In this document: piece by piece, positions 17,205 through 25,936 of the stretch
How the letters are laid out: each line of letters opens with the position of its first letter
Position numbering within the stretch: position 1 is the stretch's first letter
Source of the DNA: CAYYJS01 sp964472315
GTDB lineage: Bacteria; Verrucomicrobiota; Kiritimatiellia; UBA8416
Length of the DNA: 45,446 bases
Direction of reading: 5' to 3'
Assembly: GCA_964472315.1 (NCBI GenBank)
Contig: CAYYJS010000026.1
Location: 1-45,446, forward strand
Translations under genes and position numbers: made by a program
Notes under the pieces: generated by a model
Told to the model about the DNA's origin: nothing
The model's database searches: none
What the model saw: the letters and a program-made list of their open reading frames with translations, nothing else

Positions 17205-18326
17205 GTGTCTCGGGGAAAAGAAACGGTACTATTGGCGGTCATGGGGGTATCCCCGGCTGTTCTGACGGAGACGGTGTGGGCATTGGCCCATGAAACGCCG
17301 GCCTGTATTCCCGATCGCATCGTCGTGCTGACCACGACCCGCGGCCGGGCCGCGCTGGTCGAGAGCCTTTTCGAGACGCCGCGCTGGGCGGGGTTGCTTC
17401 GCGCGCTGGAAGCGGCTGGCGTGCGCGTCGGCCGCCGACTGCGATTCGGCCCCGCGGCGGATCACGTGGCCCTGCTTCCGGCGCTCGACGGCAGCCATGA
17501 CCTATCCGATATCCTCACAACCGCCGACGCCCGGAGCTGCGCGAACGGGATTCTCCGGCATGTGCGCACGTATACCGAGACGCCGTCGACGACGCTCATC
17601 GCCTCCGTCGCCGGCGGTCGTAAGACGATGGGGGCGCTGGCCATGGCGTGCATGACGCTGGCCGCGCGCCCGATGGACCGTGTCCTGCATGTGCTTGTCG
17701 CGCCGCCGTACGATGGCGCCCTTCTGGAACCGCCGTTCTTCTATCCCTGCGAGCACGCGACGCATCGCCTACGTACCGATCCGGCGACGGTCTATTCCGG
17801 CGACGCGGACGTGACGCTGGTCGATATTCCGTTTGTCCGCATGCGGCGGGCGCCGCAGCCGTGGATCGAGACCCCGGCGACGTATGAAGACATGGTGGCC
17901 ATGACCCAGGAGTCGCTTGCGGCGACAGCCTGGCCCGAGGTCGTTCTCGATTCCGTGCGGGGCGCCCTCGCGATCGGGTCGGCGGCGGTCACGGTACTGA
18001 CGCCGGTCGAATACGCCGTCTTGCTGGCGATCTTGGAGCTGACGGCGGCCGGGGCCGCGCCGCGAAGTTGGGACAGTCTGGAAGACCGGTTGCGCGAACT
18101 GCGGGGCCGGACAGGCGTGCCGGCCCAGAGCGTGTGGCTGCACGACTTTCAGGCGGCGGCGCCGCTCGACATCAAGGAAGATGTCCGCAAGAGCGTCTCG
18201 CGCATTCGTGCCAAACTGCGTGCGGTTGGAATCGCTTCCCGGGTCGTGGCGCGGTTATTGCCGTCGCTGCACGCGCCGGGCGAAGCCTATCCGCGGGACC
18301 GAATACGAATTGAAGGCGGTGCGTGA
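17205..18326 (+). CDS. CRISPR-associated CARF protein, NE0113 family, with winged-helix-like C-terminus
   Basis: The 373-residue product matches the Cas_NE0113 family (PF09623/TIGR02584) pattern: an N-terminal CARF strand-loop VLLAVMGVSPAVLTETVWAL, the second CARF motif SVAGGRKTMGALA (residues 134-146), an FFYP segment, and VDIPFVRMR before the C-terminal part. CARF domains bind cyclic oligoadenylate made by Cas10/Cmr2. Members of this family are annotated in databases as CRISPR ring nucleases that would switch off the signal; that function is recalled, not shown here. The C-terminus (about 260-345) has LTPVEYAVLLAILEL and VRKSVSRIRAKLRAVG, resembling an OmpR-like winged helix, so a regulatory role is also possible. 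GTG at 17205 was preferred because GGAG lies eight bases before it; a GTG at 17184 is the alternative. The stop overlaps a candidate operator. Confidence 0.8.
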   Translation: MSRGKETVLLAVMGVSPAVLTETVWALAHETPACIPDRIVVLTTTRGRAALVESLFETPRWAGLLRALEAAGVRVGRRLRFGPAADHVALLPALDGSHDLSDILTTADARSCANGILRHVRTYTETPSTTLIASVAGGRKTMGALAMACMTLAARPMDRVLHVLVAPPYDGALLEPPFFYPCEHATHRLRTDPATVYSGDADVTLVDIPFVRMRRAPQPWIETPATYEDMVAMTQESLAATAWPEVVLDSVRGALAIGSAAVTVLTPVEYAVLLAILELTAAGAAPRSWDSLEDRLRELRGRTGVPAQSVWLHDFQAAAPLDIKEDVRKSVSRIRAKLRAVGIASRVVARLLPSLHAPGEAYPRDRIRIEGGA

Positions 18327-18346
18327 CGTCGCCCGACGTCACGGAG
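18325..18346 (+). promoter_or_regulatory. Candidate operator: double GACGTC site before cmr2
   Basis: Two GACGTC palindromes, at 18325-18330 and 18335-18340, start 10 bp apart and are followed by ACGGA. A nearly identical arrangement lies before cas1 (29188-29208). The site also forms a 9-bp inverted repeat (18322-18330 with 18335-18343). Confidence 0.4.
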
Positions 18347-18401
18347 TAACGATAGCAATGCGAGTGGTGGTAGACCGGGGCTGATGAAAGGGGAGAAACC
18401 G

Positions 18402-21035
18402 ATGCAGCGAGAAGAGACGTTCTGGAAACACAAACTCATGGCCTTCCTGCACGACCCACCCTGCAAATGCTTCGACATTGCGGGGCATGGGGCGAGGGCG
18501 CAATCGTTTCTCGGTTCGGCAGGCATCGGCGTCGAGGAACTGACTGAATTCGCCAAAACCTGCGATCGCACGGCATCCGCCGCCGACCGCTTTCCGTTTC
18601 CTGACCACCAGACGTCCGGGCTCAGATCGTCATTCGACGGCAGCGTGAACGCCCCATTCCGACATCCGCTGGGAGGGGCGTCCTGGGCTGTGCAATCGCC
18701 GCTTCCCACGGCCGATCTCGCCGAAGAGCTGTTTCAAGTGTCCATTGGCGGCGTTCCTCGCGAGCTGGACTGGCGGCGGAAGTTCTTCCTCTACTGGAGA
18801 CGCTGGCCCGAGGAATCGGCACGCAAGGATGCACGGCTGGCCTATCTGCCGGCGGACACGCGCATACCGGATCACACGATCTGGAGTCACATGAGCCTGA
18901 CGTCGGCGCTTCAGGGCTGCGTGCAACCGGGTGCCAAGAGCATTGACGCGGCATTCCTCATGTTTCAGTTCGGCCCCGTGCAGGAGTTCATCGGCGCGGC
19001 AAGACGCACGCGCGACTTCCTCGCCGGCTCATACTTGCTGGGGTGGTTGTCGGCGCACGCGCTCAAAGTTGTGGCCGATCTGAGGGGGCCGGACTCGGTG
19101 ATCTTCCCGAGTCTCCGCGGGCAGCCAATCTTCGATGCCCTCTATCGCGAGGAACTCTACGAAGGTGTGTTGTATGGCGAGTCTTCGCTGTGGGCCAGAA
19201 TGGGGTACTCGGCCGCGCAACTCCTGTCCCCGACGCTGCCCAATCGGTTCCTGGCCGTGGTGCCCGCGTCGGAAGCCGCCGCAACCGCGGAAGCGGCCGC
19301 AAAGGCCATCGAGGTTGAATGGGATACGATATGCGGTGCCGCATGGGAGGGGTTCGCGAAACTGGCGGCTCAAGTGGGTTGCCCCCCAGACGCCTCATGG
19401 CGCAAGCGCTGGCAAGGACAGACACGCGGCTACTGGAAGACCACCTGGCAGACCTGGGTGTGGCAACGCGACGTTCCCGTCGATGCGAATCTGCGTAAGG
19501 TCGAGCAACTCGCCACACAAGTGGTCCCCGAGAAGCACCGCGACGCTTGGTATTTCGAGCGGCAGGATGTTCGGAACGGAAAACTCAACAACATCGGCTT
19601 CTTCTGGCCGGCGCAGGTCGCGCAGGTCTCCCGGCTGCTGGCGATGCGCCGCAACACGCGGGAGTTCGACCAGTTCTTCACCGACGACTCGCAGGTGGGC
19701 GCCCGCAAGGACGCCTTGTCCGGCAAAGAGGAGTCCATCGGCAGCGAAGCCCTGTGGAAGGCGCTTTCGACAGGAACGAACAACCTGTTCAAGGACAACG
19801 AAGGGCCTTACGGCGCCGTTCAGATCGTCAAGCGACTTTTTCTGCGCGACGATCCGATGCCCTACCTCAAGAACCGACTTGGGCTCTCCCGATTGCCGCA
19901 TCTATTCGACGCGGTCGACGAGGTCTCCGCTAGAAACGATGACCAGTCCCCCTATGTCGCGATCCTGGCGATGGATGGCGACAGCATGGGCGAGTTCATG
20001 GCGGGTGAGAAGACACCGCCGCTGATGGAACAGTTCTCCGCGGGCGCCCAGGCGTATTTCGGAGCGCTTGTCGGCTTCGACAAGACCATCCGGCGCCCAT
20101 TGTCACCATCCTATCATCTGCAGTTCAGCGAGGCGCTGGCGAACTTCGCGACACGTTTTGCCGGCCCGACGGTGGATTCATTTGGCGGCCAACTGATCTA
20201 CGCCGGCGGCGATGACGTGTTGGCTATGCTGCCGGCGGACAAGGCTGTTGCCTGCGCGCTCGCGCTGCGAGCCTGCTTCCGGGGTGTCATGCCTGCGTTG
20301 CTCCGCGATGACGCGCGGATCGCGGGCCGTTTCGAGGCCTTTGCGAAGCGCTTCGAGTTCCATGCCGCGTCACGCGGCTGGGTTACGCCGGCAAACGTGA
20401 AGGAATCCTATCCGCTCATGGTTCCGGGCCCTGCGACCGATATTTCGTGCGGCATCGCCATCGCCCACAGAGACCACCCCCTGCAGGCGATTATCCGAGC
20501 GGCGCAAAGCGCCGAAAAGCGCGCCAAACAGGAGTTCGGGCGCGCCGCGTTGGCCGTCGCGTTGCTCAAACGCGGAGGCGAAACCGTCCATTGGGGCTGC
20601 AAGTGGGCCGCATCTGGTCAGAATGGCAACGCACCCGAAACCCAACCCGCGCTGCTGCTCTATCACCGCTATCTGAGTTTCCGCCAAGCCGGGCAGGTCA
20701 GCAGCCGGTTCCCGTATGCGCTTGCCGAGCTTCTTGCACCGTACGACCTTGAATCCCATCGGACAGTCGATGGTCTGAATGTGAGGGAGTTGATCCTCAA
20801 GGAGTTGGAAACACCGCTCGAACGGCAATGTTCGAACACTGCCGCACGGGCGGAGTTGCGCACGCTCTGCCACGCCTACATCGAACAACTGGAGACGGGC
20901 TACTTCACAACGAACGAGGCGCGGCAGGCGTATGTTCATGCCCACGACGGCGCGGAACCGCCCACTCCGTGGCAGGATTTCGCGAAGCTGTTTCTCACAG
21001 CGGCTTTCATCGACCGCGAACGAAAGGAGCGCTGA
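18402..21035 (+). CDS. cmr2: Type III-B CRISPR effector large subunit Cmr2 (Cas10)
   Basis: The 877-residue Cas10-family subunit of the Cmr complex. The N-terminus has the typical Cmr2 HD signature LMAFLHDPPCK (His17-Asp18), the region linked to single-stranded DNA cleavage. FGPVQEFIGAARRTRDF begins the first palm-like domain. The cyclase palm carries YVAILAMDGDSMGEF (about 524) and an intact GGDD (602-605), needed to make cyclic oligoadenylates from ATP. The C-terminal helical domain has the expected length. AAAGGGGAG (18387-18395) sits six bases before the ATG at 18402; an in-frame ATG at 18384 is less well placed. The intact GGDD fits the three CARF proteins in the same locus. Cmr3 starts two bases after the stop. 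Confidence 0.96.
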   Translation: MQREETFWKHKLMAFLHDPPCKCFDIAGHGARAQSFLGSAGIGVEELTEFAKTCDRTASAADRFPFPDHQTSGLRSSFDGSVNAPFRHPLGGASWAVQSPLPTADLAEELFQVSIGGVPRELDWRRKFFLYWRRWPEESARKDARLAYLPADTRIPDHTIWSHMSLTSALQGCVQPGAKSIDAAFLMFQFGPVQEFIGAARRTRDFLAGSYLLGWLSAHALKVVADLRGPDSVIFPSLRGQPIFDALYREELYEGVLYGESSLWARMGYSAAQLLSPTLPNRFLAVVPASEAAATAEAAAKAIEVEWDTICGAAWEGFAKLAAQVGCPPDASWRKRWQGQTRGYWKTTWQTWVWQRDVPVDANLRKVEQLATQVVPEKHRDAWYFERQDVRNGKLNNIGFFWPAQVAQVSRLLAMRRNTREFDQFFTDDSQVGARKDALSGKEESIGSEALWKALSTGTNNLFKDNEGPYGAVQIVKRLFLRDDPMPYLKNRLGLSRLPHLFDAVDEVSARNDDQSPYVAILAMDGDSMGEFMAGEKTPPLMEQFSAGAQAYFGALVGFDKTIRRPLSPSYHLQFSEALANFATRFAGPTVDSFGGQLIYAGGDDVLAMLPADKAVACALALRACFRGVMPALLRDDARIAGRFEAFAKRFEFHAASRGWVTPANVKESYPLMVPGPATDISCGIAIAHRDHPLQAIIRAAQSAEKRAKQEFGRAALAVALLKRGGETVHWGCKWAASGQNGNAPETQPALLLYHRYLSFRQAGQVSSRFPYALAELLAPYDLESHRTVDGLNVRELILKELETPLERQCSNTAARAELRTLCHAYIEQLETGYFTTNEARQAYVHAHDGAEPPTPWQDFAKLFLTAAFIDRERKER

Positions 21036-21037
21036 CC

Positions 21038-22318
21038 ATGGCCTATCAACTAACCATCCGACCGCGCGACGTTCTGTTCTTTCGGGACGCGCGCCCCATG
21101 GGCGGAAGCTATGAAGGCGCCGGCGGCCAGTGGCCGTTGCCGACAACCTTCCATGCGGCGCTGCAAAGCGCACTCTACCGCGAATGGCCCGACCTCGTAC
21201 CTGAATGGGAGTCGAAGCACACCCACCTCACGGACAAGGAACGGAGCCGTCAAACCGTGCGTAAGAGTGCCCTGCGCTTCGGCGGGCTGAAGACCAGCGG
21301 CCCGTTCCCAAGCCGGAACGGCACCCTCTTCTTCCCGACCCCGTCGGATGTCCACCCCGACGGTGTGTTGGCGCCTCTACAAGCGCCGGACGGCAGCGCA
21401 TCGAACCTGCCCCGCTCGTTAGAGTACCCGGTGGGTATCGATTCAGCCGCCACCAAAGTAACCGTGCATCCGTGGATATCCGATCACGAGCTGGCCCGCT
21501 ACCTGTCCGGCGCCCCAGACGCGAAGACGACTTGTGCAGGCGACCTGTACGTCACCGAGACGCGGCCCGGCGTCGGCATCGATGCGGCAACCGGCGCCAA
21601 TGCCGAACATGTCTTCTTCCAGGCGCAGTACCTGCGTTTGCGGGAGCGGGAAGGTGTTGGTATGACCGCGTTTGCCGCCTGCGTGGCGCGCAAAGCCAGT
21701 GGGACCGAGACAGACGTGCTCGGCCATCTGTTCGCGGCCAACACGACATTGCCGCTGCAGTTCGGCGGTCAACAGGGCATTGCCTATGTCGAGGCGCTAC
21801 GCACCGATGAATCTATCCCACTGTGGCGGGAACAGACGGTTCCGATCGGCACGACCCGTATCAAGTGGGTCCTGCTGTCGCCCGCCGTGTTCAACGCGGG
21901 ATGGCGACCGGACTGGGTCGATGCTGACGGTGCCGTATGTCTCGTGGACGCGCCGGAACGTTCGCAGTTTGCCTCGCGGACGGAATGGCGGCAGGCCATC
22001 CACGACGCGGCCGCCGCACGTCCGATCGCCGCGTCGCTCGTGGCCGCACGGATTCCCGGTGCCGTGCCGTTCTCGGGGTGGAGCCGGAACATGAGGGGTG
22101 GCGACGAACAGAAGGAGGTTGGCGCCAAGCGCACGCTCCTGGCTGTACCGGCGGGCAGCGTCTACTACTTTAAAGCCACGTCCCCGGCAGACGCGGCGGC
22201 GCTTGTCCGCCAACTACACGGGCGCGCCCGCAGTTCGCGATATGGCGAGAGTGGTCTTGGTCTGGGTGTTTGTGGAAGATGGGATTTCATGACGATGAAG
22301 GAGGAAAGCACGCGATGA
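21038..22318 (+). CDS. cmr3: Type III-B CRISPR protein Cmr3
   Basis: The 426-residue RAMP protein caps the crRNA 5' end in Cmr complexes, where it contacts Cmr2. The start MAYQLTIRPRDVLFFRDARP and the following GGQWPLPTTFHAALQSAL are characteristic of Cmr3. The C-terminus has the glycine-rich RAMP loop region YGESGLGLGVCGRWDF. AAAGGAG lies ten bases before the ATG. It begins two bases after cmr2 and overlaps cmr4 by ATGA, which fits stoichiometric co-translation. Confidence 0.93.
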   Translation: MAYQLTIRPRDVLFFRDARPMGGSYEGAGGQWPLPTTFHAALQSALYREWPDLVPEWESKHTHLTDKERSRQTVRKSALRFGGLKTSGPFPSRNGTLFFPTPSDVHPDGVLAPLQAPDGSASNLPRSLEYPVGIDSAATKVTVHPWISDHELARYLSGAPDAKTTCAGDLYVTETRPGVGIDAATGANAEHVFFQAQYLRLREREGVGMTAFAACVARKASGTETDVLGHLFAANTTLPLQFGGQQGIAYVEALRTDESIPLWREQTVPIGTTRIKWVLLSPAVFNAGWRPDWVDADGAVCLVDAPERSQFASRTEWRQAIHDAAAARPIAASLVAARIPGAVPFSGWSRNMRGGDEQKEVGAKRTLLAVPAGSVYYFKATSPADAAALVRQLHGRARSSRYGESGLGLGVCGRWDFMTMKEESTR

Positions 22319-23163
22319 GTATGGACAGGAAGGTGATGTATCTGCTGGCTCGAACCCCGGTGCATGTCGGGGCGGGGAACTCTGTCGGAGCGGTGGACGC
22401 CCCGGTCATGCGCGAGCGCCATACCGGTATCCCTATCATTCCCGGCAGCAGTCTGAAGGGTGTGTTGAGCGACCTGTGGAACACGAAAGAACACCAGCGC
22501 TCCCCCGAAGGCGAGTGGCTGTTCGGACGCGGCAGCGACGAAAGCGCGCAGGCCGGTTCGCTACTCATCGGCGAGGCGCGGGTGCTGGCATTCCCCGTGC
22601 GTTCCGCCGCCGGTTGCTTCGCTTGGATCACCTGCCCGTTTGTGCTCCAGCGGTTCGCGCGCGACCTGGGCAAGGCGTTGCCCGGCATGTCGGAGTTGTC
22701 CGACGCCGATGCGTGCCTTGCGGCGAAGGAACTTCAGGTATCCGACAAGCGTATCGTTCTGGAGGACTATGCTTTGAATGCCGCAGGCGACGTCGCGAAG
22801 CTGGCCGAAAAACTGGTGGCGTGCATGTCGACGAGCACCGTATGGCAAAGTCTGCCGCAACACCTGGCTGTGGTGTCGAACTCCTTGTTCGCCCACTTCG
22901 TGCTCAACGCCTGCGAGGTCGTCTCGCGCGTTCGGATCAATGACGAGACCGGCACGGTGGATGGCGGCGGCCTCTTCAATCAGGAGCAGGCGCCCAGCGA
23001 GACGATGTTCTACTCGGTTCTGGTCGAGCAACAGATCGGCGCCGGCAAGGACAATCCCATCGGTGCGCTGCGTGAGAAGCTCAAGGCGATCGGCGGCGTG
23101 CTACAGATTGGCGGCGATGCGACAACCGGACTCGGCTTTTGCGATGTGGAGGTGCAGGCATGA
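22315..23163 (+). CDS. cmr4: Type III-B CRISPR backbone protein Cmr4
   Basis: The 282-residue RAMP protein forms the repeated backbone that binds crRNA and cuts target RNA every six bases. LLARTPVHVGAGNSVGAVD contains Asp28, which aligns by position with the catalytic Asp of studied Cmr4 proteins (Asp26 in Pyrococcus), so target cleavage is probably retained. IPIIPGSSLKGVLSDL is the usual RAMP motif and GGDATTGLGF the C-terminal glycine-rich loop. AAGGAGGAAAG (22298-22308) precedes the ATG. It overlaps cmr3 and cmr5 by four bases each. Confidence 0.95.
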   Translation: MSMDRKVMYLLARTPVHVGAGNSVGAVDAPVMRERHTGIPIIPGSSLKGVLSDLWNTKEHQRSPEGEWLFGRGSDESAQAGSLLIGEARVLAFPVRSAAGCFAWITCPFVLQRFARDLGKALPGMSELSDADACLAAKELQVSDKRIVLEDYALNAAGDVAKLAEKLVACMSTSTVWQSLPQHLAVVSNSLFAHFVLNACEVVSRVRINDETGTVDGGGLFNQEQAPSETMFYSVLVEQQIGAGKDNPIGALREKLKAIGGVLQIGGDATTGLGFCDVEVQA

Positions 23164-23549
23164 CCATCAGGAATCTGGACCAAATCCGTGCCAAGAACGC
23201 ACTCGATGCGACAGACAAAGCCGTCTACCCCGCCAAAGGCGGTGGCGAGGTGGGCAAGAAGCTGCCAACCATGATCCGCGAGAATGGTGTCATGGCCACC
23301 TTGGCGTTTGTGTTGGAAAAGGACTCCAGGGGAAACTTCGCCAACGACGGCATGAAGCGCGCCATGGACAAGGTCGTCCGCCATCTGGCCGATCAGGATA
23401 ATCCCAAGGTGCCTGTCGGCGTCAAGGACGCCGAAACCTGGATGCGCCATTTGGCCGACGCCGCAACCTCGGCCCAGTTGCGCGAACAGACCGACGAAGC
23501 ACTGGCGTACCTCGGTTTCTTCCGCCGTTTCGCCAGAAAGGGGGAGTGA
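23160..23549 (+). CDS. cmr5: Type III-B CRISPR small subunit Cmr5
   Basis: The 129-residue small helical protein lies where cmr5 is expected, overlapping the end of cmr4 by ATGA and four bases before the Cmr6-Cmr1 gene. Cmr5 features are RNLDQIRAKNALDA near the start, LPTMIRENGVMATLAFVLEK in the middle and LAYLGFFRRFARKGE at the end. It forms the inner filament along the target RNA. No catalytic residues are expected. Confidence 0.93.
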   Translation: MTIRNLDQIRAKNALDATDKAVYPAKGGGEVGKKLPTMIRENGVMATLAFVLEKDSRGNFANDGMKRAMDKVVRHLADQDNPKVPVGVKDAETWMRHLADAATSAQLREQTDEALAYLGFFRRFARKGE

Positions 23550-23553
23550 CGCC

Positions 23554-25818
23554 ATGCTATCCACCGCGACCCGCGCCGTGCGCGAGATCTTGACTGACGA
23601 TTGGGAAGGCGTTCAAGCCGCTCATGCACGCCACATCGAATTGTCGACACAACAGCGATTGAACAAATATGAGAAGGAAGAACTCCCTGCCGTTGTGAAG
23701 TTCATCTGCGAGAAGGAGTACGACCGGGTTGCATCGGTCTCGCTGCGGATGGATCGCTTCGTCCACATCCCGGACAACGGCAAGAATGTCGAACTCGATG
23801 TGGTCTGCCAACGTGCCGCCGCCCGCAAGAGTCCGATCGCGCATGTCGCCTGGGCGGATCGAACGTTCGACATGCAGCTCGCCTCGCGCATGATGGTCAA
23901 TCACGCCGGCGGCGTGATCGAGAATGCGGGGCTCTGTCTGCACCGCTTCTTCAACTACCCCATGATCCCTGGCTCCGCCATCAAAGGCGTAGCCCGACAC
24001 TACGCCTGGGAGCAATGGCGCGCGGCCCACGACGGCGGTGATGACACAGTCGCCACCACTATCGCCCGCCGGATGCTCGCGGTATTTGGCTATCCAACTA
24101 ATGACGATGCGCTGGATGACTTCATCAAGAGTCACCGTCTTTGTGCCTTCGACACCAAGGGTCGCACTGTCGCCAATGCGGGCACCGTCTGTTTCCTCCC
24201 GGCCGTGCCGGTCGACACCAACTGGCAACTGGTCACCGACGTTTTGACCCCGCATGGGGGCAATGACCACACCAATCCCATCCCATCGTTCTTTCTGGCC
24301 GTCAAGGAAGGCTGCGCCTTCCGCTTCGCCCTCAAGGCTGGCCCGCTGACCAAGTCGAACGAACTCGACTGGGCCGAAACCTGGCTCAAAGACGCCCTTC
24401 AGATCAACGGCATCGGCGCCAAGACTGCCGCCGGGTATGGGTTTTTCAGGAGTGACGCGGCACAAACCGTTGAGGCGATCAAGCTTACGCTGACGACCCC
24501 CGCGTTTATTGGGGGCGCAAGCCAGCGATCGTCGGACGACACCCGATTCCGTATCCCTTCCTTGCGCGGAATGCTGCGTTGGTGGTGGCGCACGCTCTAC
24601 CGTGGCGCGCTTTCGGAAGCACAAGTCAGGGAATTGGAAGGCGTTATCTGGGGCACTACCGAACAATCCAGTCTGATCAAACTGCAGGCCATACCAGTCA
24701 ACTGCAGCGTCGAAGCGTTTAACTACCGGAATCCTCAGCGCTCGTTCGAGTTGGGCTCGGAGTTTGCCCGTGACCACGGGATCAATCCCCAGGGGTCGGG
24801 CATTCTCTACCTTGCCTATGGGATGGACGAGCGAGATGTTCACCGGCACTACATCGCCCCTGGGGCATCGTGGCAGCTTCGGCTTACCCTCAGGAACAAC
24901 CAAGCCCATTACAACATCGCGGGTAAGGAGATCCCCGCGGAACGCGTTCGAGAGCAGGCGATACTGGCGCTTTCGCTTCTGACGCGGTACGGCGGCATTG
25001 GTTCGAAAGCCCGGCGCGCATACGGTTCGCTGTCGTGGACTGACGCGCTATCCCGTGAAGAATGTATCGCGCAACGCGATGTATTCCTTGGCAACTTGGG
25101 CTTGCGTGTCAACGGGCACAACGTTCCATACTCACTGGAGTCTGCCATCACGGCGGCCGTCAGTATTTCCACCACGGATGTCTGGCAGGCGATCGACGCC
25201 CTCGGCCGCGCCGTGCAAGGTTTTGCGGCATCCTACAAGCACAAGGAATGCAAGATTGCACTTGGGTTGCCTCGCAAGATTCATGGACCCTATAACGACC
25301 CCATACCGCGTCGCCAGAATCCTGACACGCATCGGCCACCGCTGCAGTTGGGTCAGGGCGGGCAAGCCCGCTTTGCCGGCCCGGTGTGGTATCATCTGGA
25401 GCCGTCCAACGGTCGGTTCACCGCCCATGTCATAGCCTTCCCCTCGGACATGCGGACATTGACGGACTTGAACACCAGCACGCGCATGCTCACTGAGCTT
25501 GTCGAATATGTGCAGGGCAACTGCCAATTGAGCCGCTATGTCGCGGCTGCGCCACGTCCCGGACAACCTCGTCAGGGCGGGCGTCCGCAGCCGCCCCAGC
25601 GTCCCGCCGGCCCGCAGGCGGGAGACAATGTCGAAGTGAAGCTTCTCGATGAGAGGACTGCCAGAGGCGGATGGAAGGCCGAGCATGCAACTCTCGGCAT
25701 CGGCCCCATCCAGAACAGCGCGGCTGTGCCCGATACCGTCAAAGTGGGAGACTCTGTGAAGGTGAAGATCGCAATTGCCAAGCAGGGGAATCCTGCCTTC
25801 AAATGGATTACGTCGTAG
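23554..25818 (+). CDS. Cmr6-Cmr1 fusion protein
   Basis: The single open frame encodes 754 residues joining two Cmr subunits that are normally separate. Residues 1 to about 298 are Cmr6: LHRFFNYPMIPGSAIKGVAR is the RAMP core and INGIGAKTAAGYGFF its glycine-rich loop. From about 305 to 690 the protein is Cmr1: IKLTLTTPAFIGGA, then FRIPSLRGMLRWWWRTLYRG and LLTRYGGIGSKARRAYGSL, both typical of Cmr1. A Pro/Gly-rich linker leads to a 65-residue tail (GDNVEVKLLDERTARGGWKA to KWITS) that looks like a small OB/beta-barrel. In Cmr complexes Cmr1 and Cmr6 cap the distal end next to each other, so the fusion is structurally sensible. No other cmr1 is present. AAAGGGGGAG precedes the ATG. The operon ends here, followed by low-complexity DNA. 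Confidence 0.93.
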   Translation: MLSTATRAVREILTDDWEGVQAAHARHIELSTQQRLNKYEKEELPAVVKFICEKEYDRVASVSLRMDRFVHIPDNGKNVELDVVCQRAAARKSPIAHVAWADRTFDMQLASRMMVNHAGGVIENAGLCLHRFFNYPMIPGSAIKGVARHYAWEQWRAAHDGGDDTVATTIARRMLAVFGYPTNDDALDDFIKSHRLCAFDTKGRTVANAGTVCFLPAVPVDTNWQLVTDVLTPHGGNDHTNPIPSFFLAVKEGCAFRFALKAGPLTKSNELDWAETWLKDALQINGIGAKTAAGYGFFRSDAAQTVEAIKLTLTTPAFIGGASQRSSDDTRFRIPSLRGMLRWWWRTLYRGALSEAQVRELEGVIWGTTEQSSLIKLQAIPVNCSVEAFNYRNPQRSFELGSEFARDHGINPQGSGILYLAYGMDERDVHRHYIAPGASWQLRLTLRNNQAHYNIAGKEIPAERVREQAILALSLLTRYGGIGSKARRAYGSLSWTDALSREECIAQRDVFLGNLGLRVNGHNVPYSLESAITAAVSISTTDVWQAIDALGRAVQGFAASYKHKECKIALGLPRKIHGPYNDPIPRRQNPDTHRPPLQLGQGGQARFAGPVWYHLEPSNGRFTAHVIAFPSDMRTLTDLNTSTRMLTELVEYVQGNCQLSRYVAAAPRPGQPRQGGRPQPPQRPAGPQAGDNVEVKLLDERTARGGWKAEHATLGIGPIQNSAAVPDTVKVGDSVKVKIAIAKQGNPAFKWITS

Positions 25819-25867
25819 AATCCCACCCCCCGCTACTGGAAAGGAGCAACGCCACTGTTCTGAAGTC

Positions 25868-25922
25868 CATTTTCCCTCTTCCGATCTTCCCTCTTCCATC
25901 AACCGTCCATCTTCCATCCACC
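25868..25922 (+). repeat. Polypyrimidine low-complexity tract
   Basis: C/T-rich sequence built from CTTCC, GATCTTCC and CATCTTCC units. Its 17-base core at 25883-25899 recurs exactly at 26630-26646. Each tract lies directly before the ribosome site of an accessory gene. Confidence 0.8.
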
Positions 25923-25936
25923 AACAAGGAGCCGTC

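Noticed and set aside
16933..17265. Open frame before the CARF gene
   Set aside because: No ribosome site, odd composition, and it overlaps the promoter and the start of the NE0113-family gene in another frame.
18384..21035. Type III-A (Csm) assignment
   Set aside because: The subunit set and motifs (Cmr2 HDPP start, Cmr3 WPLP, Cmr5, Cmr1 GGIGSKARRAYG) are those of type III-B.
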